Part shown: piece by piece, positions 8,614-16,369 of the stretch | Layout of the letters: each line of letters begins with the position of its first letter | Numbering within the stretch: position 1 is the stretch's first letter | NCBI GenBank assembly: GCA_947367565.1 | Contig: CANBEI010000005.1 | Span: forward strand, 1-42,259 | From: an uncultured Candidatus Saccharibacteria bacterium | GTDB lineage: Bacteria; Patescibacteriota; Saccharimonadia; Saccharimonadales; Saccharimonadaceae | Reading direction: 5' to 3' | DNA length: 42,259 bases | Position numbers and translations under genes: made by a program | Notes under the pieces: generated by a model | Seen by the model: only the letters and a program-made list of their open reading frames with translations | What the model was told of the DNA's origin: nothing | Databases searched by the model: none

Positions 8614-8810
8614 GCATGCCAACGATTGCCGTAGCTTGACGGATCGACGTACGTAGGGTACGTGAGTAGGTGATAAGCACCCGTAGATGAGCTATCTGTA
8701 CGCGACCAGTTGTAGCCGAAGCCGATGAACCGCATAGCACCCTCATAGTCAGTACCAACATTAACCCACCCGCTACGGACAAAAGCCAATGGTAAATTCC
8801 AACTTGTATA
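8577..8810 (-). pseudogene. C-terminal remnant of a DGR target (carries VR1)
   Basis: The open frame runs from just after a TGA (8813-8811) to TAA at 8577. It reads YTSWNLPLAFVRSG, the variable loop, then WSRT..SS, VDPS and AFPLRCLYPGSA. This is the C-terminal part of a C-type-lectin-like FISUMP domain. Only seven codons precede the repeat, there is no ATG, and no ribosome binding site is evident before the TTG at 8789. A normal target carries 100 or more residues upstream, so this is a fragment, or it is expressed in a way I cannot see. Confidence 0.55.
8599..8789 (-). repeat. DGR variable repeat VR1
   Basis: 191 nt aligned with the template repeat at 41035-41219. Identical edges: TTGGCTTTTGTCCGTAGCGG at the 5' side, TTTCCCCCTCCGCTG at the 3' side. 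It is two codons longer than the TR. Asn codons of the TR become Ser, Tyr, Gly, Asp and others here (for example TR AAC AAC AAC AAT against AGC TAC GGC AAT). Several third-position and non-adenine changes also exist, so VR1 is not a fresh copy of this TR. Confidence 0.85.
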
Positions 8811-8880
8811 TCACGTACAAGTTCAGTCTCATTCTAACGGGGGTAACTTAATGTTTTATAATCCTTAATCAAGCAGACTA

Positions 8881-9061
8881 TATATTACTTTAGCTATACT
8901 TTCTGGAATATAAAGGCGTTGAACCGGATTTTAGGCTTCAGTTTTAGCAAAAAGTCAGCGCAAACTTGTTCTGCGGAACTTTTTGCAATCCGTAGGAAAA
9001 ACTGAAGCCTAAAATCAGACGTGAAGCGCCCCATTCCAGAAAGTATAGCTAGAGTAATGTA
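8881..9061. repeat. large nested palindrome between parB and VR1
   Basis: About 29-bp outer arms (8881-8909 with 9033-9061; core AGCTATACTTTCTGGAAT) enclose a second pair (8927-8946 with 8997-9018; core GATTTTAGGCTTCAG) and an inner pair GCAAAAAGT / ACTTTTTGC. It fills most of the 300-base gap between parB and VR1. It may act as the parB 3' end. It shares only GGAAT and GAAGCGC with the other palindromic elements of the window. Confidence 0.75.
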
Positions 9062-9096
9062 GCCGGGTTAACTGGAAGATTATGAAACACCAAGCC

Positions 9097-9942
9097 CTAC
9101 AACTTCTTCAACAATTCCCTCAGCTCCTCATCCGTCTTCACCCCAAACGTCACGCTCCTCCCCCGCACCCGCACCTCTGCGCCATACTTCTCACACAGCT
9201 TCGCCTCCTCTTTGACGAAGCTATTCATCTTCACCGCCTTCACCGAGCTCTTCTTCTTGTGATCCGCAATATACCGCTCAACTTTCCGTGCCGACCAACC
9301 CTCTTCGATCATCTTCGGCAAAATCTCATGCACCATCTCCGGATCCGCCGAAATCAGTGGTCGCATCGGCCCTTCCATTAAGCCATGCTCCTGCATCGCT
9401 TTCTTCGCCTCTTCCGGCAATTTCAGCAACCGCATCGTATTAATTACGCTCCCCGCACTCTTCCCTACGCGCTGACCAATTTCTTCATTCGTCAGATTAA
9501 ACTGTGTCTTCAATTTCGCATACGCCGTCGCAAGCTCAATCGGATTCAAATCTTCCCGCTGCGCATTCTCGACAATCGCCATCTCTAACCGACTCTGATC
9601 ATCCAAAGTCCGCACAATCACCGGCACTGTCGCAAGCTCCGCTAACTGCGCTGCCCGCCACCTACGCTCCCCCGCTACAATCTGGTACTTCTCGCCTTGT
9701 TTTACGACGACGATCGGCTGCAAAATCCCATGTTCCTTAATTGACTCGGACAGCTCTATTAGCCCCTCTTTACTAAATGTCTTCCGTGGCTGACTCTCGT
9801 CCCGCACCACCTCATCTACGCTAACCTCAATCAGCCGGCTGACCTTCTCGTCCTCTTTCCGCGTCGGGTCAAATTCTTCCTCTACCAAATTCGTCGGAAT
9901 TAACGTCTCAAAACCTCTCCCTAGACCACTTTTTTTCATCAC
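9097..9942 (-). CDS. parB: chromosome partitioning protein ParB
   Basis: 281 residues. N-terminal KKSGLGRGFETLIP, the ParB/Spo0J nuclease-like domain with QPRKTF, GILQPIVV and GERRWRAAQ (CTP/DNA-clamp motifs), ENAQREDLNPIE, and a helix-turn-helix (LTNEEIGQRVGKSAGSVINT). The C-terminal dimerisation region is short. ParB binds parS sites and works with ParA in chromosome segregation. The ATG overlaps the TGA stop of parA (coupled translation). No parS-like 16-mer was noticed in the window, though this was read by eye only. Confidence 0.95.
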   Translation of the reverse strand: MMKKSGLGRGFETLIPTNLVEEEFDPTRKEDEKVSRLIEVSVDEVVRDESQPRKTFSKEGLIELSESIKEHGILQPIVVVKQGEKYQIVAGERRWRAAQLAELATVPVIVRTLDDQSRLEMAIVENAQREDLNPIELATAYAKLKTQFNLTNEEIGQRVGKSAGSVINTMRLLKLPEEAKKAMQEHGLMEGPMRPLISADPEMVHEILPKMIEEGWSARKVERYIADHKKKSSVKAVKMNSFVKEEAKLCEKYGAEVRVRGRSVTFGVKTDEELRELLKKL

Positions 9943-10706
9943 CCTCTCGTCCTTTCCTCTACTTCACGCGCAAATTCCTTGTACGCTTTTGCCCCCTTAC
10001 TAAACTTATCATACGCCCCCACTGGCACTCCATGACTCGGCGCCTCCGCTACCCGTACATTCCGCGGAATCGTCGCCTCAAACACCTTTTCCTTAAAATA
10101 CTTCCTTACCTCTGCCAATACTTCCGCCGACAGACTCGTCCGCTTATCATACATCGTCGCCAGCACCCCGAGTAATTTCAACTGCGGATTCATCGCCTTT
10201 TTCACCATCGCCATACTCTCAAGTAACTGCGCCACTCCTTCCAGAGCATAAAACTCCGTCTGCACCGGCAATACCAAATAATCCGCCGCAATCATCCCAT
10301 TCACTGTCAGCAGTGACAAGCTCGGTGGCGAATCAATAATCACATAATCATAATCTTCTTCGACGCTCTCAATCGCCCGCTTCAACACCCCAAATTTCTG
10401 CCTCATCCCCGCCATTTCCACTTCTGCATTCGCTAGCTGCGGTGTCGTCGGCGCCAGATCAAAATTCTTAAACGCTGTCTGCTGTACTACATCGCTCATC
10501 TTCGCTACGTCCAGCATCACCTCCGTCATACTCGCATCTAGCTCGGTCTTGTCCAAGCCCAACCCACTACTCGCATTGCCCTGTGGGTCAACATCGACAA
10601 GCAGCACTCGATTCTTATCTTTCGCCAAAAAATACGCCAAATTCACTGAAGTCGTCGTTTTGCCTACACCACCCTTTTGATTCGTAATACAAATCACCTT
10701 CGCCAT
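9939..10706 (-). CDS. parA: chromosome partitioning ATPase ParA/Soj
   Basis: 255 residues. Deviant Walker A KGGVGKTTTSVNLA at the N-terminus, VDVDPQGNASSGLG, and YVIIDSPPSLSLLTVN (Walker B region): the MinD/ParA ATPase family. It forms ATP-dependent dimers on the nucleoid and is displaced by ParB. It is first in a parA-parB pair with a 4-nt overlap. A TATAAT (10722-10717) lies 10 nt before the ATG, so the transcript leader would be only 3-4 nt and has no ribosome binding site. Confidence 0.95.
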   Translation of the reverse strand: MAKVICITNQKGGVGKTTTSVNLAYFLAKDKNRVLLVDVDPQGNASSGLGLDKTELDASMTEVMLDVAKMSDVVQQTAFKNFDLAPTTPQLANAEVEMAGMRQKFGVLKRAIESVEEDYDYVIIDSPPSLSLLTVNGMIAADYLVLPVQTEFYALEGVAQLLESMAMVKKAMNPQLKLLGVLATMYDKRTSLSAEVLAEVRKYFKEKVFEATIPRNVRVAEAPSHGVPVGAYDKFSKGAKAYKEFAREVEERTRG

Positions 10707-10737
10707 AATTACTCTAATTATACCACACCGCTCATGT

Positions 10738-12333
10738 TTATTTCAAATAATACACACCACTCATTACCAAGCGCTGAGCATACTCCACCTCATCCAAGCC
10801 CGTCGCCGACTTCACTGCCTCCAATACATCCTCATTATCCTGACCATCATTAATAAATACAATCAGCCCCTCACCTAAATCCTTCCCTGCCAAGATTTCC
10901 TTCAACGCTTCCTCATCCACCCCTACATCTTTCGCAATATAAGACTCCTTAATCTCTCGCACCAGCAAAATATCATTCAAAAATCCCCAATCATCTCCCG
11001 TTTTCATCAAATACACCGCTGGAACTTCACTTAGCTCCTCAACCTTCTCCATCCATTCCGCCCGCTCTCGGTACACCACGTCCGGCGCCAAACCTGCCGC
11101 CACCGGCATTACAATGCTAAATACCGCAATCACTACCACCATTCCTAAGTTCCCCCATTTCTTACCCCAAACTCCTTCAGACAACCCCCACAAACTCCAT
11201 AACACTAAGACCAAGAGCAGCCCGCACACCGGCGCCACATACCTCAGTGCCGCAAACGGCGAAGCCGCCGCCACTACTACAAGATAAAACAACGTCGGCA
11301 CCAAAATCATCATTACTTTTTCTCCCTGTCCCTTCGCCACCGTCAATTTCTTCTGCGTCATAATCACGTACCCACCAATCAACATCAATCCCAGCACGAT
11401 CACCAGCAACAACTTGTGAAAAACATATTCATCTAATACGCCTACATACGTCCACAAATTCGCAAGCAATACTAACGGCTGCCCCAGTGTCGCCATCACA
11501 CCTTCACCTCGATAGCCAAAGAACATATGTTGCACCGCCCACGGCCATATCACAAGCGACACCAACCCCGCTACAATCACCGTCGCCACATATTTTCGCA
11601 GATCTTTCCACCTCTTCTCTCGTACATACCGCACCGCAAACACCACAAACATCGCCGCCAAATAAAACCAGTAATAATACTGTGTCAACGCCCCCGCAAG
11701 CTCTACCACCCCTATCGCTACATACAATCCCGTCTTCGCCTCTCCGCTCTTCGCCTCCAGCAGTTTCAAATGCAACCATGTCGTCATCAGCACCCAAAGC
11801 GTCAGCAACTCATACATTCGTATATACACCACCGTACTCACGGCCGCCATCCCGAGCGCCACCACTGCCGTCAACACCAAGGCCTTAACTTTCTGACCAC
11901 CAGTCAGTTTCTTCACAATCAACCACAATACTACCGTACTCACCCCCGCAATCAAGATATTCAAGACGATCCCCGTCCACTTAGAGAACTGACCAGAAGT
12001 CATTTCCATCCCTAGTCGGAGCAAGAAATAAAACAATGGCGGATGTACATCATTTTTCTGATTCTCATACACTGGCCGGAAATCCCCGCGCTCATCTTCT
12101 CCCACCGTCAAATATTCATCATAATAATCCCCAGTATGCCACTCATCATAAAACCCTTCCGTCTCATAAATCTGCACTTTGCTATGATTCGCTAACCCAT
12201 ATGAATAAATTTCATCCATATGGAAATATGCTTTACTCGCTCCCGCCAAGACATAAACTACTGTCTGCGCAACAATAATCAACGCCAGCCATACCGCCGC
12301 CGATTCCCATAATCTTTTCCCAAACCTCTTCAT
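10738..12333 (-). CDS. GT-C type membrane glycosyltransferase (family 39-like)
   Basis: 531 residues from ATG 12333. An upstream in-frame start would overlap the ATPase gene, and a TATACT box lies 7 nt before this ATG. Polytopic protein of about 10-12 helices. Near the first helix, an acidic motif HMDEIYSYG (about residue 38) and later VHPPLFYFLL (about 97) are hallmarks of dolichyl-phosphate-mannose/undecaprenyl-linked sugar transferases (PMT_2, ArnT-like). It probably transfers a sugar from a polyprenyl carrier to cell-surface acceptors. The exact substrate cannot be told. Confidence 0.75.
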   Translation of the reverse strand: MKRFGKRLWESAAVWLALIIVAQTVVYVLAGASKAYFHMDEIYSYGLANHSKVQIYETEGFYDEWHTGDYYDEYLTVGEDERGDFRPVYENQKNDVHPPLFYFLLRLGMEMTSGQFSKWTGIVLNILIAGVSTVVLWLIVKKLTGGQKVKALVLTAVVALGMAAVSTVVYIRMYELLTLWVLMTTWLHLKLLEAKSGEAKTGLYVAIGVVELAGALTQYYYWFYLAAMFVVFAVRYVREKRWKDLRKYVATVIVAGLVSLVIWPWAVQHMFFGYRGEGVMATLGQPLVLLANLWTYVGVLDEYVFHKLLLVIVLGLMLIGGYVIMTQKKLTVAKGQGEKVMMILVPTLFYLVVVAAASPFAALRYVAPVCGLLLVLVLWSLWGLSEGVWGKKWGNLGMVVVIAVFSIVMPVAAGLAPDVVYRERAEWMEKVEELSEVPAVYLMKTGDDWGFLNDILLVREIKESYIAKDVGVDEEALKEILAGKDLGEGLIVFINDGQDNEDVLEAVKSATGLDEVEYAQRLVMSGVYYLK

Positions 12334-12340
12334 TACTCTC

Positions 12341-12346
12341 AGTATA
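12341..12346 (-). promoter_or_regulatory. -10 box giving a leaderless glycosyltransferase mRNA
   Basis: TATACT on the minus strand, 7 nt before the ATG at 12333, with no Shine-Dalgarno between them. Confidence 0.5.
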
Positions 12347-12371
12347 TCACAAAATCCAAACCCAGAGTTTT

Positions 12372-14681
12372 CTATGACGTCATTTTCTTCACTATCTTTA
12401 AAGTCGGCCACGCCAACCCCAAGAACACCGCCAAAAGTATTAACACCGGCCACCCCATCGTCGCCGTAATTCCAAATAGCGATTTCAAAAATAGAAAGCT
12501 AAACACCAATCCCGCCGCCGAAATCCCCCAAATCGCCTTCTTGTCCCATGTCATCGGCCTACTCACGTCCCGTAGCACCATCATCCCAATCGTCGCAAGC
12601 AAAACCGTCGCCGCTGTCGTCATCTCCGGTGCACTTATTCCCAATACTCGCCCGAGCAATGCCATCAACATCACCAGCACCATATCCGTCACGCCACCCG
12701 GCAACGCTTTCAAAATAATATTCTTCATAAAATCCCCTCGGATCAATGCCGTATTCGGCACTTGCGACAACAAAAACGCTGGCACCCCAATCGTAAACAT
12801 ACTTATGAGCGAAACTTGCGTTGGCGTAAGCGGATACCGCATCGCAAAAATAATCGTCAGTAGCGCCGTCAGAAACGAAAATATATTTTTCACGAGGAAT
12901 AAGCTTCCCGACCGCTCCAGATTATTCACTACCCTTCGCCCCTCTCTCACCACATCCGGCATCTTCGCAAAATCCGAATCTAGGAGTACTAGCTGCGCCG
13001 CCTGCACCGCCGCCTCGCTTCCTGAAGCCATCGCAATCGAACAATCCGCATCTTTCAATGCCAAAACATCATTCACTCCATCTCCCGTCATCGCCACGGT
13101 CCGACCTTGCGCTTTCAATGCCTGCACTAACTTCCGTTTCTGCTCCGGAGTCACTCGCCCAAACACCACATATTTCTCTACCGCCTCATCTATCTGCTTC
13201 TTTGTCTTTAATTTCATGCAGTCAATATATTTCTCCGCACCTCGAATCCCCGCCTGCTCCGCCACTCGCGCTACCGTCACCGGATTATCCCCCGAAATCA
13301 CTTTTATCTCAACATCCTGCTCATAAAAATACCGAAATGTCTCTGCTGCATTCTCCCGTATCGCATTCGCGAGTAGCACCAATCCATACGGTTTCACCTT
13401 TCCCGTCAATTTCTTCCCCGTCAACTCTCCCATATACAAACCAAACACCAACACACGGTACCCCTTTTCACTATACTCTTCTACTTTTTCAGCATATTTC
13501 GCATACTCATCCCCCAAGACAAACTCCGGCGCCCCTAATACTATCGTCTCGTTTTCAAACTCTACACCGCTATACTTATACCTCGAAGAAAACCCCACAA
13601 CTTTCTTCGCTTTCCATTCCTTCCCTTCTCCGTCCAGCCCCTCTTTCAGCGCCATCATCGTCGCATTATCCGCCTCCTGCGCTCTCGCAAACGCCCCCAG
13701 CAACTCCCGATTCTCAGCTTGCGTCCTCCCCGCAAAAACCACCACCTCTACCAGTTTCATTTTCTCTTCCGTAATCGTCCCCGTCTTATCGACGCACAAC
13801 GTATCTACTCTCGCCAGCGTCTCAATCGATTTCATATCGTGCAGCATTACTTGCCGTCGCGCCAACTTCATCGCGCTAATTACCAATGTCACACTCGCCA
13901 GCAAAAACAGTCCTTCCGGTATCATCCCAATCACCGCCGCTACCATCGCCCGTACACTCGCCTGTAAATCCTGCCCACCCCAGAAATACTGCTGGCAAAA
14001 CATTACAATTCCGATCGGAATAATCGCCACTCCCGCCATCTTCACAATCTTATTCAACGACCGAATAATCTCTGACTGCTCGCCACGCTTCATCGCCTTC
14101 GCTTCCAAAGTCAACTTTGAGGCATACGACTCCACCCCAACCCGCGCGAGTCGCGCCAAACACTCTCCCGACACCACAAACGTCCCCGACAATAGTTCCT
14201 CGCCAGCCTTCTTCTGAATCTCTTCTGCCTCCCCCGTCAGCAATGCTTCATTCACCATCACCCTCCCCTCAACCACTACCGCATCCGCCGGTATCTGATT
14301 CCCCGCCCCGAGACGCACAAGATCATCTTTTACTAACTCATAAATCCCAATTTCTCGTTCCTCCCCATCGCGCAACGTCCGCACTCGCGGCATATTCATC
14401 ACTTTCAGATTGTCCAAAACTTGCTTCGCTCGTACCTCTTGAATAATCCCAATCAATGTATTTGCAATAATAATCGGCAAGAATGTCAAATCCCGATATG
14501 ATCCCACCAAAATTAGCAAAATCGCAATGATTAAGAACACTAAATTAAAATACGTCAACACATTCGACGCAACAATCTGCCGCACCGACTTCGACGGCGC
14601 TTCTACCTCACGATTATCTAGCCCCCGCTGCCGTCGTTCTTCGACCTCCGCTTCCGTCAACCCGCTTAAATCCTGTACCAT
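12372..14681 (-). CDS. cation-transporting P-type ATPase
   Basis: 769 residues from ATG 14681, which follows a TATACT box by 6 nt; the longer frame would begin inside the promoter. Motifs: N-terminal cation ATPase segment (LSGLTEAEVEERR), LTGEAEE (TGES-like actuator loop), IPEGLFLL in helix 4, phosphorylation site DKTGT (Asp about 297), TGDGVNDVLALKDADCS (about 530), and a C-terminal membrane domain. The PEGL helix is typical of P2/P3-like pumps for Ca, Mg or H+; substrate cannot be decided. The gene stands alone between rplU and the glycosyltransferase. Confidence 0.88.
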   Translation of the reverse strand: MVQDLSGLTEAEVEERRQRGLDNREVEAPSKSVRQIVASNVLTYFNLVFLIIAILLILVGSYRDLTFLPIIIANTLIGIIQEVRAKQVLDNLKVMNMPRVRTLRDGEEREIGIYELVKDDLVRLGAGNQIPADAVVVEGRVMVNEALLTGEAEEIQKKAGEELLSGTFVVSGECLARLARVGVESYASKLTLEAKAMKRGEQSEIIRSLNKIVKMAGVAIIPIGIVMFCQQYFWGGQDLQASVRAMVAAVIGMIPEGLFLLASVTLVISAMKLARRQVMLHDMKSIETLARVDTLCVDKTGTITEEKMKLVEVVVFAGRTQAENRELLGAFARAQEADNATMMALKEGLDGEGKEWKAKKVVGFSSRYKYSGVEFENETIVLGAPEFVLGDEYAKYAEKVEEYSEKGYRVLVFGLYMGELTGKKLTGKVKPYGLVLLANAIRENAAETFRYFYEQDVEIKVISGDNPVTVARVAEQAGIRGAEKYIDCMKLKTKKQIDEAVEKYVVFGRVTPEQKRKLVQALKAQGRTVAMTGDGVNDVLALKDADCSIAMASGSEAAVQAAQLVLLDSDFAKMPDVVREGRRVVNNLERSGSLFLVKNIFSFLTALLTIIFAMRYPLTPTQVSLISMFTIGVPAFLLSQVPNTALIRGDFMKNIILKALPGGVTDMVLVMLMALLGRVLGISAPEMTTAATVLLATIGMMVLRDVSRPMTWDKKAIWGISAAGLVFSFLFLKSLFGITATMGWPVLILLAVFLGLAWPTLKIVKKMTS

Positions 14682-14687
14682 GCCCTC

Positions 14688-14693
14688 AGTATA
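14688..14693 (-). promoter_or_regulatory. -10 box giving a leaderless P-type ATPase mRNA
   Basis: TATACT (minus strand) 6 nt upstream of the ATG at 14681. Transcription would start at or just before the start codon. Confidence 0.5.
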
Positions 14694-14761
14694 GCACAAT
14701 AAATCCGTCGTCAAACCCCACACTTCTCAAAAAGTCACCCCGCCGTCACCTATCACAAAAA

Positions 14762-14867
14762 TAATGCGTAACTAAAATGAGAGCAGTTCGGAATTTGAGG
14801 AGATGAAGCGCGTCTTACGACGAGCAAATCTCCGAAAAACCGAAATGCTCCATTTTAGCAAGCATTA
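14762..14867. repeat. palindromic element B (downstream of rplU)
   Basis: 106 bp. Imperfect arms (TAATGC..CTAAAATG..TTCGG against the complement at 14840-14867) surround a core GGAGATGAAGCGCG...ACGACGAGC that is nearly the same as in element D at 27191. The right arm overlaps the rplU stop codon at 14865. Probably a mobile-repeat relic now serving as an mRNA 3' end. Confidence 0.8.
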
Positions 14868-15173
14868 CCCGATTTTTTCGATCTCAATCATCGAGTACTT
14901 CTGTCGATGACCAATCTCCTTGTGAACGCGTTTCTTCGACTTGTAGCGAATCACCCGCAATTTTTCACCTTTTACGAGCTCTTCGACAACCTTCGCCTTC
15001 ACTTTCACTCCCGCAACCTCTGGCGTACCAACCGTAGTCTTGTCGCCATCAATCACGAGCAAAGCACCAGTTTCGAGCTCTTTTGTTCCTGCCGGGAGGA
15101 GGTCCACCCGTAGGGTCTCTTTCTCTTCGACCAGATACTGCTTCCCGCCGATGAGTACAACTGCTTTCTTCAT
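14865..15173 (-). CDS. rplU: 50S ribosomal protein L21
   Basis: 102 residues, full length for bL21: MKKAVVLIGGKQYLVEE at the start, IRYKSKKRVHKEIGHRQKY near the end (family signature YKSKKRxxKxxGHRQ). A component of the large ribosomal subunit that binds 23S rRNA. An AAGGGAAAATT ribosome binding site precedes the ATG. bL21 is often followed by rpmA (bL27); here the next thing is palindromic element B, so rpmA must be elsewhere. Confidence 0.95.
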   Translation of the reverse strand: MKKAVVLIGGKQYLVEEKETLRVDLLPAGTKELETGALLVIDGDKTTVGTPEVAGVKVKAKVVEELVKGEKLRVIRYKSKKRVHKEIGHRQKYSMIEIEKIG

Positions 15174-15250
15174 AATTTTCCCTTAAAATTATTATCTCCC
15201 GTCATTTTAGCATACTTCTCTCAGAAAATCAACCTCCGTACGTACTTCCC

Positions 15251-15278
15251 TTGCGCAAAACTTGAACTCCGCTATAAT
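15251..15278 (+). promoter_or_regulatory. promoter of the 15343 gene
   Basis: TTGCGC (15251-15256), 16-nt spacer, TATAAT (15273-15278), leaving a leader of about 60 nt before the TTG start. Confidence 0.5.
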
Positions 15279-15342
15279 ACAAATCAAGTAGTGGGTGCAA
15301 CTTAACAGCCAAACAGGAGGTTCCAAAAAAGGAGGTGATCCT

Positions 15343-16305
15343 TTGGATCAAAAACAAAGCATTAAAATTGTCACCAGTACTGGTGACATAGAAGTAAACT
15401 TCTATGTCACGGTTGATTCAACCGTGACCACCCAGCACATCGTAATTACGCAAAATGGTACACCGATTGCGCACCAGTCTTACGATCTCAACTACCCGAC
15501 TGGCATCCATCCAGCTTCTTTAGATATTTGGCGACGTTATGAACGTGTACGCCTCGGTAACCTTGTGATACGTAGCGGTTTTGGCCTCTGTGGTTGTTAT
15601 GAATATTACGACCCCTATGCACTGCCTAACCCTCGCCATCAAGAATCTGACACCGAACACGCCAGTGGATGCGTTGAACTAATCCGGAGTTTAGAAACCT
15701 ATTATCCCAACTTATTAACGCCAAAGCTTTATCGACGTGCCGAGCACCTGCTCAAAGACCATGATTTGGGAGAAAATGAATATGGCGATCGGCCCGACGA
15801 CGGAAGTCAAAATCGTTCCGAAAAAAACCAAGCCGAGCTCACTGGATTTGCGCTTGCTTCTGCGCGTCTACCAGCTAATCTCCGGGCGACCGCAATTTCT
15901 GATTTTATTTGCTTCCAGGACCCAACTTTTACAGGTTTCCCAGAGGAAATTGCCCACCTTGTACAATTAGCCAAGGTTGTCGACAAAAGCGAAGCCGTTC
16001 TTTCTGCTATCGCCTACGAAAAATCTGGTGCACCCGGAGATTTATTCTACAAAGAACATCATTACGATACGCTTACTGACCAAGATCGCCATTTTATCCG
16101 CGAGACCGACGGCGATTCTTCAATTGCCGCTGATTGGTTAGCACATGTCGTTCGCGACTATCATAGCTATTATGGTTTTCCATATGTTCTGGATATCGTC
16201 CGAGCTGCCATTATCGACGTCCGCGGGTCATGGTTCCCTTGGTTTAATAATTTTTGCGAACGCAATCATATTCCAAAAAAGCACACTACCCACCCCCTCC
16301 TGTAA
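15343..16305 (+). CDS. HD-domain phosphohydrolase-like protein
   Basis: The TTG start at 15343 is chosen because a full anti-16S match, AAGGAGGTGATCC, ends 2-3 nt upstream; the frame is open to GTG 15295. 320 residues. An N-terminal beta-rich part (1-60) is followed by a helical domain with the spaced H...HD...D pattern: TEHASGCVELI (about 105), KDHDLGENEYGDRPDDG (about 138), LAKVVDKSEAVLSAI. HDxxE plus GDRP resembles the HD_3/YfbR nucleotidase group, so a metal-dependent phosphohydrolase of nucleotides is plausible. Monocistronic plus-strand cargo gene with its own promoter and terminator; three overlapping hairpins lie near the 5' end (15370-15428). Confidence 0.55.
   Translation: MDQKQSIKIVTSTGDIEVNFYVTVDSTVTTQHIVITQNGTPIAHQSYDLNYPTGIHPASLDIWRRYERVRLGNLVIRSGFGLCGCYEYYDPYALPNPRHQESDTEHASGCVELIRSLETYYPNLLTPKLYRRAEHLLKDHDLGENEYGDRPDDGSQNRSEKNQAELTGFALASARLPANLRATAISDFICFQDPTFTGFPEEIAHLVQLAKVVDKSEAVLSAIAYEKSGAPGDLFYKEHHYDTLTDQDRHFIRETDGDSSIAADWLAHVVRDYHSYYGFPYVLDIVRAAIIDVRGSWFPWFNNFCERNHIPKKHTTHPLL
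15370..15428 (+). other. three overlapping, mutually exclusive hairpins
   Basis: GTCACCAGTACTGGTGAC (15370-15387, a perfect palindrome); TGACATAGAA-N6-TTCTATGTCA (15384-15409); GTCACGGTT-N5-AACCGTGAC (15406-15428). Neighbouring arms share bases, so all three cannot form together in one RNA. They start 27 nt after the start codon. Confidence 0.7.
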
Positions 16306-16311
16306 AACGGC

Positions 16312-16345
16312 ATCCCCAGGTTATTACTAACCTGGGGATTCTCAT
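16312..16345. terminator. terminator between converging genes (15343 gene and surface operon)
   Basis: ATCCCCAGGTTA-TTAC-TAACCTGGGGAT: a perfect 12-bp stem after the plus-strand HD gene. It also lies 25 bases past the end of the LPXTG-like gene on the other strand, so it can end both transcripts. The T-tract is weak on either side. Confidence 0.65.
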
Positions 16346-16369
16346 GCGTTTCCTTTTACTTCTTCGCCG

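Noticed and set aside
12334-12453. Upstream extension of the glycosyltransferase (40 more codons)
   Set aside because: It would overlap the end of the ATPase gene, has no family match, and the promoter -10 box lies inside it.
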